Shown piece after piece: positions 20,140-28,052 of a stretch of 64,000 bases of DNA. The position numbers and the translations under genes were made by a program. The notes beneath the pieces are model-generated. The model saw only the letters and a list, made by a program, of their open reading frames with translations, was not told the DNA's origin and did no database searches. The stretch is from an uncultured Clostridia bacterium. GTDB taxonomy: Bacteria > Bacillota > Clostridia > Oscillospirales > CAG-272. Each line of letters opens with the position of its first letter. The stretch's first letter is position 1. The stretch spans positions 62,001 to 126,000 of the forward strand of contig CALWJT010000033.1 of the NCBI GenBank assembly GCA_944381075.1, read 5' to 3'.

Positions 20140-21954
20140 TCAAGCCTTGTCGGCCTCATGCTCAAGCGCAGTCTGATAGGGCAGCAGCACATAAACGCGC
20201 GTGCCGTGTCCCGGCTCGCTTTCCACGCGGATCTCTCCCCCGTGCGCATCGATAATTTCCTTGGCGATGGCAAGCCCCAGCCCCGTTCCGCCGGCATCGG
20301 AGGTCCTCGCCTTTTCCACCCGGTAAAAGCGCTCGAACAGCCGCGGCACGTCCTCGGGCGGGATGCCGATGCCGTTGTCTGTCACGCACACCGCAACGCC
20401 GCCGGCCGCAGGCGCCGCCGAAAGGTCGATATGCCCTCCGTCCGGCGTATACTTCATCGCGTTGGAAAGAATATTGAGCAGCACCTGCTGGAGCTTTTCT
20501 CTGTCACCCGTGATATCCGGCATCTTTTTCGGATATCGTCTGGTAAAGGTGTGGTTCCGGTTCTTTGCCTCCACGCACATGACATCATACAGGTGGTCAA
20601 GGAACGCCACCGGCGAGAAGGTCTCGATCTTCCACGATATTTTTTTGTTGTCCAGCCGCGAGAGCACCAAAAGGTCCGCGACAATCCGCGTCATTCTGTC
20701 GCATTCCTCCACTGCCATGTGAAGGAAATTGTCACGCAGCTCCGGGTCGAGCGACGGATATTCCAGAACGGTCTCCACCGCGCCCTTGATGCTGGTAAGC
20801 GGCGTGCGAAGCTCATGGGAGACATCCGCGACAAATTCCCTGCGGGAACGGTCCAGCTCATAGCGGCTCGTGATATCATGGATCACACACATGATACCGT
20901 TTTTCTCCTCGTTGCCCTCGATATAACGGAATTCCGCGAACGTGACGTCCAGCGCCTTGCCGGCAAACATAATATCGCGCATACAGTAGTTGCGGTTCTC
21001 CTTATACCGCTCGGAAACCTCTTTATAATCGATCGCAAGCAGCTTGATCATCGTAGAAAAATTGAATCTTTTCCCCTCCGGGGAATCCGTATCCTCATAA
21101 TACCGGAACAGTTCTCTTGCCGTCTTGTTGATATGGATCAGCTTCCCCGAGCTGTCAAACGCCAGGACCGCATCGTTCAGGTACATAAACAGCGTCTCAA
21201 ATTTCTGCCGCTCTCCCGTCACCTCATCCAGCGTATTCTTCAAAACGTCCTTCATATTGTTGAACGCATTCGTCAGCGTACCGATCTCGTCGCTGGAATG
21301 GATCCGAATCTCACTTTCAAACTCGCCCCTTGCGATTTTCTGCGCTCCCTTTGTCAGGCTTTGGATCGGAGCGGTAATCGCCTTGGCAAGGAAAAAGGAA
21401 AGCACCACCGCGACGGCAAGTCCGATAAAGAGCGCCTGCACGGTAATTTGAAAAATCATCATGGCAAAGGAGCGCGCCTCCTCCTGGGAATCCCGGATAT
21501 AGATGATACAGGCGTTTTCCCCGTCGGAAATCGGGACCGCATAATCGATGTAATCCGTCCAGAGCTGTTTTCCGGAGCCGGTATTCCCCGCCATGGCGGA
21601 AATGATGTTGTCCGTCCGCTCCAGCTGCTCGCCGAGCCTTGCGTCCGAGCCGTCGAGAAAGTTGCCGTTTTCGTCGAGTATAAAATAATTCCGGTATTTG
21701 CTGATGCCGAGCGTGCTGGAATAGGAGCTCAAGATCTCCCGCTGGAGCCGATACCATTCGCCCTCTCCGAACGCGGAAAGCAGCTCGCCGTACAGCGTCC
21801 CCTCCGGGTCGAGTGCGCTTTCCATCTCATCGATAAAATCATTGTTATAAAAATCGTAGGCACTTCCGATCAGGATCGCACCGATGGCAGTCATCAGTGT
21901 AATGGTAAAAATCACAAAGATCAGAATGATTTTGTAATGCAGGTTCTTATACAT
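20140..21954 (-). CDS. walK: Cell-wall sensor histidine kinase WalK
   Basis: Kinase of 604 residues. Order: transmembrane helix about 8-30, extracytoplasmic sensor of about 140 residues, second helix near 175-200, HAMP domain, PAS domain and dimerisation/phosphoacceptor helix with His380 in VSHELRTPLTS. The ATP-binding domain follows, with N-box NILSNAMKYTPDGG and G-boxes DNGIGIPPEDV and GTGLGLAIAKEI. The HAMP-PAS-HisKA-HATPase layout is diagnostic of WalK. The ATG at 21954 is used because AAGGAG lies 7 bases upstream; an ATG-like start 21 bases earlier has none. Confidence 0.95.
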   Translation of the reverse strand: MYKNLHYKIILIFVIFTITLMTAIGAILIGSAYDFYNNDFIDEMESALDPEGTLYGELLSAFGEGEWYRLQREILSSYSSTLGISKYRNYFILDENGNFLDGSDARLGEQLERTDNIISAMAGNTGSGKQLWTDYIDYAVPISDGENACIIYIRDSQEEARSFAMMIFQITVQALFIGLAVAVVLSFFLAKAITAPIQSLTKGAQKIARGEFESEIRIHSSDEIGTLTNAFNNMKDVLKNTLDEVTGERQKFETLFMYLNDAVLAFDSSGKLIHINKTARELFRYYEDTDSPEGKRFNFSTMIKLLAIDYKEVSERYKENRNYCMRDIMFAGKALDVTFAEFRYIEGNEEKNGIMCVIHDITSRYELDRSRREFVADVSHELRTPLTSIKGAVETVLEYPSLDPELRDNFLHMAVEECDRMTRIVADLLVLSRLDNKKISWKIETFSPVAFLDHLYDVMCVEAKNRNHTFTRRYPKKMPDITGDREKLQQVLLNILSNAMKYTPDGGHIDLSAAPAAGGVAVCVTDNGIGIPPEDVPRLFERFYRVEKARTSDAGGTGLGLAIAKEIIDAHGGEIRVESEPGHGTRVYVLLPYQTALEHEADKA

Positions 21955-21987
21955 CGCCGCTCTCCTTCCCAGCATGCCATATTCCCG

Positions 21988-22704
21988 TCACGCAGGGATA
22001 TAATAGCCCTTTGACCGCTTGGTCAGGATATACTCCGGCTCCGCCGGCACATCCTCGATTTTTGCCCGCAGGCGGGACATCGTGACGTCCACCGTCCGCA
22101 TGCCGCCGTAATAGCTCTCGTAGCCCCAAACCTTACCTAACAGCTCTTCTCTTTCAAAGACCTCCCCGACATGGGACGCGAGAAAGTAAAGCAGCTCGTA
22201 TTCCTTATTGGACAGCTCGATTTCCTTCCCGTTTTTGGTGACTCTGTAATTCTTGTTGTCGATGACAAGCTCTCGGATGACGATCTTGTCCTCCTCGCTT
22301 TCCGAAGGCTTCACCGTCTCGACCACTTCTCCGGAATACCGCCGGATATTCGCTTTGATCCTGGCAAGCAGGACCTTCACGGAAAACGGCTTTGTCACAT
22401 AATCGTCCGCGCCGAGCTCAAGTCCCATGACCTTGTCCGCGTCCTCCTCCTTCGCCGTCACCATGATGATCGGCGTAGAAAGGGTCCGCCGGATCTCCCG
22501 GCACACGGAAAAGCCGTCCCGCTTCGGGAGCATCAGATCCAGCAAAATCAAATCGAAATCGCCGGAAAGCGCCATTTGCAGACCTTCTTCCCCGTCGGAG
22601 GCGACCTCGCAAAGATAGCCCGCCATCATCAGATTCACCCGAATTACCTGAGAAATCTTTTTTTCATCTTCCACAATCAAGATTCGCTTTTTTTCCTCTG
22701 ACAT
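21988..22704 (-). CDS. walR: Response regulator WalR
   Basis: OmpR-family regulator of 238 residues, partner of WalK in control of wall hydrolase and synthesis genes. The receiver domain has the acidic pair EDE at 12-14 and phosphoacceptor Asp56 in LILLDLMLP. Thr in MVTAKEE and Lys in DYVTKPFS complete the active site. The winged-helix domain includes LSNKEYELLYFLASHVGEVFERE. It starts 82 bases after the metalloprotease-like gene with no promoter visible in the gap, so it probably belongs to a five-gene transcript. Confidence 0.96.
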   Translation of the reverse strand: MSEEKKRILIVEDEKKISQVIRVNLMMAGYLCEVASDGEEGLQMALSGDFDLILLDLMLPKRDGFSVCREIRRTLSTPIIMVTAKEEDADKVMGLELGADDYVTKPFSVKVLLARIKANIRRYSGEVVETVKPSESEEDKIVIRELVIDNKNYRVTKNGKEIELSNKEYELLYFLASHVGEVFEREELLGKVWGYESYYGGMRTVDVTMSRLRAKIEDVPAEPEYILTKRSKGYYIPA

Positions 22705-22786
22705 ATCTCTCTCCCTTTCCGCCCAAGCAAGCGCATGGCAAAGTCAAAGCATCGGGATCCCCGTCCGAGAGGAAAGCCTGTTGCCG

Positions 22787-23899
22787 TCACAAAGCAGCTC
22801 TCTGCTGCATATAGGCGACGACAAGGTCTACGACAAGTCCATAGCTCTGGATCCCCGCCGGCTGTCCGTGGGAAGTGATATAGGCGTCGTTGATGGCGCC
22901 CGACACATCGGCGGCGATATTTTCCCGATATTGATCAAAAAATTCACTGTATGCAGCATACTCCCGCCGCAGCTGCTCCGGCATGCAGGCGCTCGCCTTG
23001 GCGTACAGCTCATAGTCCGCGGAATACAGCTTGTTCATCACCTCGCTCAGTACGTCGGCATAGCCGCAGTAGCGCACATAAGCGTCGTCGCTCATTGTAC
23101 AGACAAGGAACGCGACGAAATTCGCCTCATCCTCCCGCGTGATGCCGCGCTGGTGCGCCATTTCATGCGCCGCCGAACTTACGACGATATAGTCCGGATA
23201 ATTGACGTTCACATTTGCCTCTCCGGTAAAAAAGCAGTATACGCCCGATGTGTGCGTATAGGTCCACGGTTCGCTGAGCATGACGGGCTTCGTATTTGAA
23301 TGCAGCCGCTGGAACGAAGGATACCGGTCGCACAGCCGGTCGTAGGCGGCATTCAGCTTTTCATTCATTTCCGCATAGGAAAAACGCATCGCGGAATAGG
23401 TATCCTGCGGATAGAACACCTCATCGATGTCCTCTCTTACCGCGTCCATCAAGGCGATCGCCGTATCATACAGCTCCTCCGCAGAGACGCCGTCTCTCTC
23501 GAGACCAAGCTTTTCATCAATGGTTTTGCCGTAATATCCCGTCCCGTATCCAAAAATAAAAAGTGAGTAGACCAGCAGGACAACCGACAAAAAGCCCGCG
23601 CAATAGCGGATCCCCGCCGCCGGCGAACGCCTGACGCGCCTGCCGATCGCCATGCAAATCAGTACGATGAAAACCGGAGAGGCAAGCAAAAGGAATTCCG
23701 CAAGGGAAAACGGGATATAATTCGTAAGATAAGCGAGCGCGGCCCGAATCACAACGCCGGAGCTGTCGGAAACGAAATCCGCAAAGCCTTCCTCGTACTT
23801 TGCGACCTCCTTTACAATGAGCGCCGCGACAAACAAAGCAAAAAAGACCACTGACCAGAGCGGTACATATTTTTTCACAGTCTGCCATGTTTTTTTCAT
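22787..23899 (-). CDS. DUF3810-type membrane protein with zinc metallopeptidase motif
   Basis: Protein of 370 residues with three N-terminal transmembrane helices (about 15-29, 65-85 and 98-116) and a C-terminal domain. That domain carries HEMAH at 245-249 and acidic residues about ten positions later (REDEANF), the HExxH plus downstream Glu pattern of gluzincins. This matches the DUF3810 family. The start is the ATG at 23899 with GGAGG 8 bases upstream; the frame extends further but overlaps the leader. It is the first gene of the transcript that includes walRK-yycHI, so a role in envelope maintenance is a reasonable inference. No substrate is known. Confidence 0.85.
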   Translation of the reverse strand: MKKTWQTVKKYVPLWSVVFFALFVAALIVKEVAKYEEGFADFVSDSSGVVIRAALAYLTNYIPFSLAEFLLLASPVFIVLICMAIGRRVRRSPAAGIRYCAGFLSVVLLVYSLFIFGYGTGYYGKTIDEKLGLERDGVSAEELYDTAIALMDAVREDIDEVFYPQDTYSAMRFSYAEMNEKLNAAYDRLCDRYPSFQRLHSNTKPVMLSEPWTYTHTSGVYCFFTGEANVNVNYPDYIVVSSAAHEMAHQRGITREDEANFVAFLVCTMSDDAYVRYCGYADVLSEVMNKLYSADYELYAKASACMPEQLRREYAAYSEFFDQYRENIAADVSGAINDAYITSHGQPAGIQSYGLVVDLVVAYMQQRAAL

Positions 23900-24022
23900 A
23901 AGGGAACCTCCGTCTTTTCGCTGCCGGTCCCGCAAACACTGCCGCACCGGCGTATCGGCGTATTTCGATGAAGCCCCAAGTCCAAAAGCCGTCGGAAAAT
24001 GGATGGACATCTTCCTTTTATT

Positions 24023-24051
24023 ATCATATCACATCGGCCGCATTTTTTCAA
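24023..24051 (-). promoter_or_regulatory. Sigma-A promoter of the DUF3810-wal transcript
   Basis: Minus strand: TTGAAA (24046-24051), 17-base spacer, TATGAT (24023-24028). The leader to the gene at 23899 is about 115 bases. Confidence 0.78.
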
Positions 24052-24111
24052 TAGTTTTATCCCAGAGGCCTTTCTCCATGCGGCTTGTAGTAAATAAATA
24101 TGAAAAAAGTA

Positions 24112-24140
24112 TTGAATTTATCGATAATATGTGATACACT
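24112..24140 (+). promoter_or_regulatory. Probable promoter of radC
   Basis: TTGAAT (24112-24117), 17-base spacer, TACACT (24135-24140) with TG one base upstream. It starts 60 bases from, and diverges from, the wal promoter. Confidence 0.6.
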
Positions 24141-24252
24141 ATTGATGCGCATCATAACAGCGGCGACATCGCCGGTATACAGAGAGGGGGAGAACGGCAG
24201 ACGGCTGCGCGGAGGCGTCCCGCGGCTGTCCGACGCCGAGCGCGGAGGAGCT

Positions 24253-24927
24253 ATGCACGAAAACCACAGAGAACGCATGAAGCATCGATTTCTCACGGAA
24301 GGACTCGATCATTTTGAACCGCATAATGTACTGGAGCTGCTTCTTTTTTATTCGATCCCGCAGAAGGACACCAACGAGGTCGCACATGCGCTGATCGAAC
24401 GGTTCGGCTCGCTTGCCGATGTATTCGACGCCCCGTTCGACGATCTCATAAGCGTTCCCGGCATCAAAACCCATTCCGCGACGCTCATCAAAATGATTCC
24501 GGCGCTGTCAAGGCGGTATGCGCTCGAAAAGAACCGTGCCACAACCTCTCTGTCCAGTCTCGAAAAAATCGGGGAATTTCTCGTGAACCAATATGTCGGC
24601 ATCAACGTAGAAACGGTTTTTCTTCTGCTTTTGGACAATAAATTCCATTTGATCGAATGTGTCAAAGTGCATGAGGGCTCTGTCAATTCCTCCGCTATCA
24701 CGCTGCGGCGCCTTGTCGAAACAGCACTGTTTAGGCGCGCCTCCATGGTCGTGCTCGCCCACAATCATCCGTCCGGCGTCGCGCTGCCCTCCAGCGACGA
24801 CCTTTTTACAACCAGAGAGGTCAAGCGCGCCTTCGACCTATTGGAAATCAAGCTTCTTGCGCACATCATTGTAGCGGGAGACGCCTATCTTGATATTTTA
24901 AAAAACTATCCTGCCGCTCCAAAATAA
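24253..24927 (+). CDS. radC: RadC family protein (JAB/MPN domain)
   Basis: Protein of 224 residues. The N-terminal part (NVLELLLFYSIP, DLISVPGI) is the helix-hairpin-helix-like UPF0758 segment. The C-terminal JAB1/MPN domain has Glu in KVHEGSVNSS and the metal motif HNHPSG followed by the distal Asp in PSSDD. RadC proteins have long been linked to DNA repair, but their enzymatic role is not settled. The ATG at 24253 sits after GGAGGAGCT; the longer frame starting at 24100 overlaps the promoter and is not used. The gene is a single unit. Confidence 0.92.
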   Translation: MHENHRERMKHRFLTEGLDHFEPHNVLELLLFYSIPQKDTNEVAHALIERFGSLADVFDAPFDDLISVPGIKTHSATLIKMIPALSRRYALEKNRATTSLSSLEKIGEFLVNQYVGINVETVFLLLLDNKFHLIECVKVHEGSVNSSAITLRRLVETALFRRASMVVLAHNHPSGVALPSSDDLFTTREVKRAFDLLEIKLLAHIIVAGDAYLDILKNYPAAPK

Positions 24928-24955
24928 AAAGACCTGCCGCATCCCGCACATCGGT

Positions 24956-25195
24956 TCATGGCAAGTCCTTGAAAATATCCTCAAAGGAAGCTCTGTAAAT
25001 CTCTTTGAATGCCAACAGAATGCTGACCTTGATATTATACCGGTCGCGTTCCATTTGAGAAAGCATTTCCCTGCTGACGGAAATTCCTCGCAACTGCAGC
25101 TTTGCCGCGACCTGTTCCTGCGTCAGTCCGGCATTCTTTCTCAGTCTTCTCAGATTCTTTCCTATGCCAATATCCGGAACGATTCTGTTCGACAT
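24956..25195 (-). CDS. Small XRE-family HTH regulator
   Basis: Protein of 79 residues that is essentially one Cro/C1-type helix-turn-helix: IGKNLRRLRKNAGLTQEQVAAKL, then the recognition region VSREMLSQMERDRYNI. GGAGAG lies before the ATG. It is divergent from the 98-residue gene at 25319, with an inverted repeat at 25269 in the shared intergenic region. This is the classic arrangement of a regulator controlling itself and a neighbour, which is inference. The target is unknown. Confidence 0.87.
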   Translation of the reverse strand: MSNRIVPDIGIGKNLRRLRKNAGLTQEQVAAKLQLRGISVSREMLSQMERDRYNIKVSILLAFKEIYRASFEDIFKDLP

Positions 25196-25268
25196 GGGGA
25201 GCTCTCCTTAAAAATTTCATTGTTAGTTTACGTGTTGATGTTGATTTTACACTATTTTGCGCTCAATT

Positions 25269-25288
25269 TTGGAATCAATACATTCCAA
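25269..25288. promoter_or_regulatory. Inverted repeat, possible operator
   Basis: TTGGAAT (25269-25275), a 6-base spacer and ATTCCAA (25282-25288) form a perfect 7-base dyad between the HTH gene and the divergent small gene. The half-sites are 13 bases apart centre to centre, close to one helical turn and plausible for a Cro/C1-like dimer. Confidence 0.45.
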
Positions 25289-25318
25289 CACATAAAATTA
25301 CCAAGGAGAATTCATGCA

Positions 25319-25615
25319 ATGAGTCAAAACCAAAACGCCCCGTCCGAAATTCCAAGTTCGCTGATCGAACAGATCGGCGGCCTGCCGAAAGAAAAGCAAG
25401 CCGCCATCCGCCTTCTTATCCAAAACATCGATCTATTTGAAAAAATGATGGAAAACGATTCGGAATTTGACCATATCCTCCAGAAATACGCAGAAAAGGG
25501 CCAGCCGGAAAAAGAGATCGATTATTTGTTTCAGGCGCTGTTCCTTTACAGACAGGAAAAAAGACTGCGGGAAAAGAAAGAAAAAAAGGAAAACGAAGCT
25601 TCCCAAAAAGAATAG
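25319..25615 (+). CDS. Small charged hypothetical protein
   Basis: Protein of 98 residues that I do not recognise. The N-terminal half (SSLIEQIGGLPKEKQAAIRLLIQNIDLFEKMM) is predicted helical. The C-terminal third is a Lys/Glu-rich coiled-coil-like tail. The ATG follows an AAGGAG by ten bases. An ATG five bases earlier opens a two-codon frame (Met-Gln-stop) that overlaps this start. A good terminator follows the stop at once, so it is a single-gene unit. Divergence from a small XRE regulator suggests coregulation. Confidence 0.6.
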   Translation: MSQNQNAPSEIPSSLIEQIGGLPKEKQAAIRLLIQNIDLFEKMMENDSEFDHILQKYAEKGQPEKEIDYLFQALFLYRQEKRLREKKEKKENEASQKE

Positions 25616-25620
25616 ACCAC

Positions 25621-25657
25621 AGAAAACGCCGTGCCATGCCGGCGTTTTCTGTTTTTT
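25621..25657 (+). terminator. Intrinsic terminator
   Basis: An 11-base-pair stem (25621-25631 with 25640-25650) followed by GTTTTTTT, just after the stop of the 98-residue gene. Confidence 0.88.
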
Positions 25658-26121
25658 TGTACACTTTTATACGACGCGCGGACCGAAGAACACAGGCAGC
25701 CGACATAGAGGCCGCCTCTTCCGGCGCCGCCGGTACGCCCCAGCTCCGTCAGGGCGGCAGGCGTTTTCCTATGTATCCATGCCCGCACGCGCCAACGCAG
25801 ATGGACGGCGAAAAATACCGCGGGGAAAAATCATAGGCAGCGCGAAAGGGGACACGCCTGCCGGCCCGCATCCCGGGCAGGCGGCATCCCCACCTCCTGC
25901 ATAGCTGCGCGAAAGCCTTCCCTTTGCATGAACAGGCATGCAAAGTCAAAAAAGAAGGCAAGCGAAAAGCCTTTTTTCTTCTCCTAATATTGGCGAGCCG
26001 TACAGACGCAGGCATGGCCATTCCCGGCCTGCCGCCAGAAAGCGGAGAGGACAAGCTCCCTTTGGAAAAAGAGGCGTTTGGTCCTGCCGCGTCTTTTGTC
26101 CCGGAAATATCAAATTCTCTC
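25658..26121. other. GC-rich intergenic region, no gene recognised, several hairpins
   Basis: About 460 bases with no coding sequence that I can support. It holds nested inverted repeats: an outer GCAGC/GCTGC pair near 25837 and 25905, then GGGGA with TCCCC, then CGCCTGCC (25855-25862) with GGCAGGCG (25876-25883). The near-identical 12-base blocks GCAGCGCGAAAG and GCTGCGCGAAAG recur about 70 bases apart. A T-rich hairpin follows near 25955-25980. It matches no riboswitch or small RNA that I know and lies upstream of the glyA promoter. Confidence 0.4.
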
Positions 26122-26150
26122 TTGCAGGCGATACGGATCTATGTTATAAT
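26122..26150 (+). promoter_or_regulatory. Sigma-A promoter of glyA
   Basis: TTGCAG (26122-26127), 17-base spacer, TATAAT (26145-26150). The predicted transcript starts near 26157, leaving a leader of about 50 bases. Confidence 0.85.
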
Positions 26151-26181
26151 AATTTTATTAAGATGATAAAAATAATATAAA

Positions 26182-26199
26182 AAGCCGTCCAAACGGCTT
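26182..26199 (+). promoter_or_regulatory. Leader hairpin abutting the glyA ribosome binding site
   Basis: AAGCCGT (26182-26188) and ACGGCTT (26193-26199) form a 7-base-pair stem with a CCAA loop. The GGAGG of glyA begins at 26200, immediately after it. The position could stabilise the message or affect ribosome access. Confidence 0.5.
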
Positions 26200-26209
26200 G
26201 GAGGTAAAA

Positions 26210-27454
26210 ATGGCAGACAAAACCATTCAATTCATAACGGAATACGATCCGGAAGTAGGAAAAGCGATGGCAGCAGAGCTGGCCCGTCAACGCCGCGGCA
26301 TCGAGCTCATCGCCTCCGAAAATTTTGTTTCCAAGGCTGTGATGGCAGCCATGGGAAGCATTTTGACCAATAAATATGCGGAGGGCTACCCCGGCAAGCG
26401 GTATTACGGCGGCTGCGAATGCGTCGACGTTGTGGAAAACATAGCCCGTGACAGAGCATGCAGGCTCTTCGGCGCCGAGCATGCAAATGTGCAGCCGCAC
26501 AGCGGTGCGCAGGCGAATATGGCGGTTTATTTTGCGCTGCTGAAGCCCGGCGATACCGTGCTCGGCATGAATCTCGCGCATGGCGGCCATTTGACGCATG
26601 GTTCGCCCGTCAACATGTCGGGCTCCTATTTCCACTTTGTTCCTTACGGCGTGGATACAGAGACAGGACGCATCGACTACGACAAGCTGCGCGAGACCGC
26701 GCTCGAAGCAAAGCCGAAGCTCATTGTCGCCGGCGCTTCCGCCTATCCGCGCATCATCGATTTTGAAAAAATCGCAGCCGTCGCCAAGGAGGTTGGCGCC
26801 TACTTCATGGTAGACATGGCGCACATCGCGGGACTTGTCGCGGCGGGACTGCATCCAAATCCGGTGCCGTATGCCGACGTCGTCACCACCACGACGCACA
26901 AAACGCTGCGCGGACCGCGCGGCGGCATGATCCTCTGCCGCGAGGAGCTGGCAAAGGCGATCGACAAGGCGATCTTTCCCGGTACGCAGGGAGGACCGCT
27001 CATGCACATCATCGCCGCCAAGGCCGTATGCTTCGGCGAGGCGCTGCGTCCCGAATTCAAAACCTATCAGGAGCAGATCCTCAAAAATGCCAAGGCGCTG
27101 GAAAGATCTCTGCTCGCCGAGGGCTTCGATCTTGTCTCCGGTGGGACCGACAACCACCTGCTGCTCGTCGATCTTCGTCCGATGGGCATCACAGGCAAGG
27201 AGCTTGAGCACAGGCTCGACGAGGTCTATATCACAGTCAACAAAAACGCCATTCCGGACGATCCGCAGAGCCCGTTTATCACAAGCGGCATCCGTGTCGG
27301 CACGCCCGCCGTCACGACAAGAGGCTTTGTGGAAAGCGACCTCGATACCGTTGGACATCTCATTGGACGATGCGCCAAGGATTTTGAGGCAAGCGCTGAC
27401 CACATTCGCGAGCAGGTAACGGAGCTATGTGCGAAATATCCGCTCTACCGCTGA
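26210..27454 (+). CDS. glyA: Serine hydroxymethyltransferase
   Basis: PLP enzyme that interconverts serine and glycine and charges tetrahydrofolate with one-carbon units, feeding purine synthesis through 10-formyl-THF. In 414 residues: N-terminal [12 protein letters not shown], the pocket segment YPGKRYYGG, and the PLP Lys231 in [14 protein letters not shown]. The ATG at 26210 is preceded by GGAGGTAAAA; an upstream in-frame start is internal to the leader. Its 3' end overlaps pncC by 28 bases. It heads a run of six plus-strand genes (glyA-pncC-holA-rnmV-gtrA-mrnC). Confidence 0.98.
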   Translation: MADKTIQFITEYDPEVGKAMAAELARQRRGIELIASENFVSKAVMAAMGSILTNKYAEGYPGKRYYGGCECVDVVENIARDRACRLFGAEHANVQPHSGAQANMAVYFALLKPGDTVLGMNLAHGGHLTHGSPVNMSGSYFHFVPYGVDTETGRIDYDKLRETALEAKPKLIVAGASAYPRIIDFEKIAAVAKEVGAYFMVDMAHIAGLVAAGLHPNPVPYADVVTTTTHKTLRGPRGGMILCREELAKAIDKAIFPGTQGGPLMHIIAAKAVCFGEALRPEFKTYQEQILKNAKALERSLLAEGFDLVSGGTDNHLLLVDLRPMGITGKELEHRLDEVYITVNKNAIPDDPQSPFITSGIRVGTPAVTTRGFVESDLDTVGHLIGRCAKDFEASADHIREQVTELCAKYPLYR

Positions 27455-27966
27455 AAATTCGGCAAAGCGCCGAGACGCTTCTGCGCCTCGGCGCCGCGCG
27501 CGGGATCACCTTCGGCACAGCGGAAAGCTGCACCGGCGGGCTGATTGCCGCATCCATCACGGATGTTCCGGGCGCGTCCTCGGTGTTCTGGGGCGGGATC
27601 GTTTCCTATGACAACCGCGTAAAGCATCGGGTTTTGGGCGTAAAAGAGCAGACTCTGCGCGACTTCGGCGCCGTTTGCGCACAAACCGCAGAGGAAATGG
27701 CAAAGGGTGCTCTATGCGTTCTTGGGACGACCTTTGCCGTCTCCGTGACCGGCATCGCCGGTCCGGGCGGCGGCACGCCGGAAAAGCCGGTCGGTCTCGT
27801 CTATCTCGCCGCGGCGTCAAAAAGCGGAGAAGTTTTTTGCCGACGGAAGGAATTTCACGGCAATCGGATGGAGATCCGGCTGCAAACGGTCGCCGAGGCA
27901 CTGGAGCTGCTGCGCTTTGCCGTCGAAAACGTCCGAAATCCGGAACCATTTGACTCCCATCCGTAA
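27427..27966 (+). CDS. pncC: Nicotinamide-nucleotide amidohydrolase PncC (CinA C-terminal domain family)
   Basis: Enzyme of 179 residues that hydrolyses NMN to nicotinic acid mononucleotide in pyridine nucleotide salvage. The family signature [22 protein letters not shown] lies near residues 35-56, and the glycine-rich [19 protein letters not shown] is central. Only the CinA C-terminal domain is present; the N-terminal MoaB-like domain of full CinA is missing, as in many short PncC proteins. The start overlaps the last 28 bases of glyA in another frame, with GGAG just before the ATG, which suggests translational coupling. Confidence 0.92.
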   Translation: MCEISALPLKIRQSAETLLRLGAARGITFGTAESCTGGLIAASITDVPGASSVFWGGIVSYDNRVKHRVLGVKEQTLRDFGAVCAQTAEEMAKGALCVLGTTFAVSVTGIAGPGGGTPEKPVGLVYLAAASKSGEVFCRRKEFHGNRMEIRLQTVAEALELLRFAVENVRNPEPFDSHP

Positions 27967-27982
27967 TTTTGTGGAAAACTCT

Positions 27983-28015
27983 GTGGAAATTGTTGAAAAT
28001 TACAAATATTTCCAC
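27983..28015 (+). other. Intergenic hairpin with repeated TGTGGAAA
   Basis: GTGGAAAT (27983-27990) pairs with ATTTCCAC (28008-28015) over a 17-base loop in the 86 bases between pncC and holA. TGTGGAAA occurs twice (27970 and 27982). The repeats also resemble the complement of DnaA boxes. Confidence 0.4.
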
Positions 28016-28052
28016 TTAATTTGTTTGACATTCATTTTTACAGGAGGCGGAC

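Noticed and set aside
19957..22014. 685-codon open frame on the plus strand
   Set aside because: It is antisense to walK and yycH, with Arg/His-rich composition typical of the complement of a GC-rich gene. It has no ribosome binding site or family motif.
25658..26209. Glycine or THF riboswitch upstream of glyA
   Set aside because: The conserved cores of those classes are not seen, and most of the structured sequence lies before the glyA promoter, so it cannot be in that leader.
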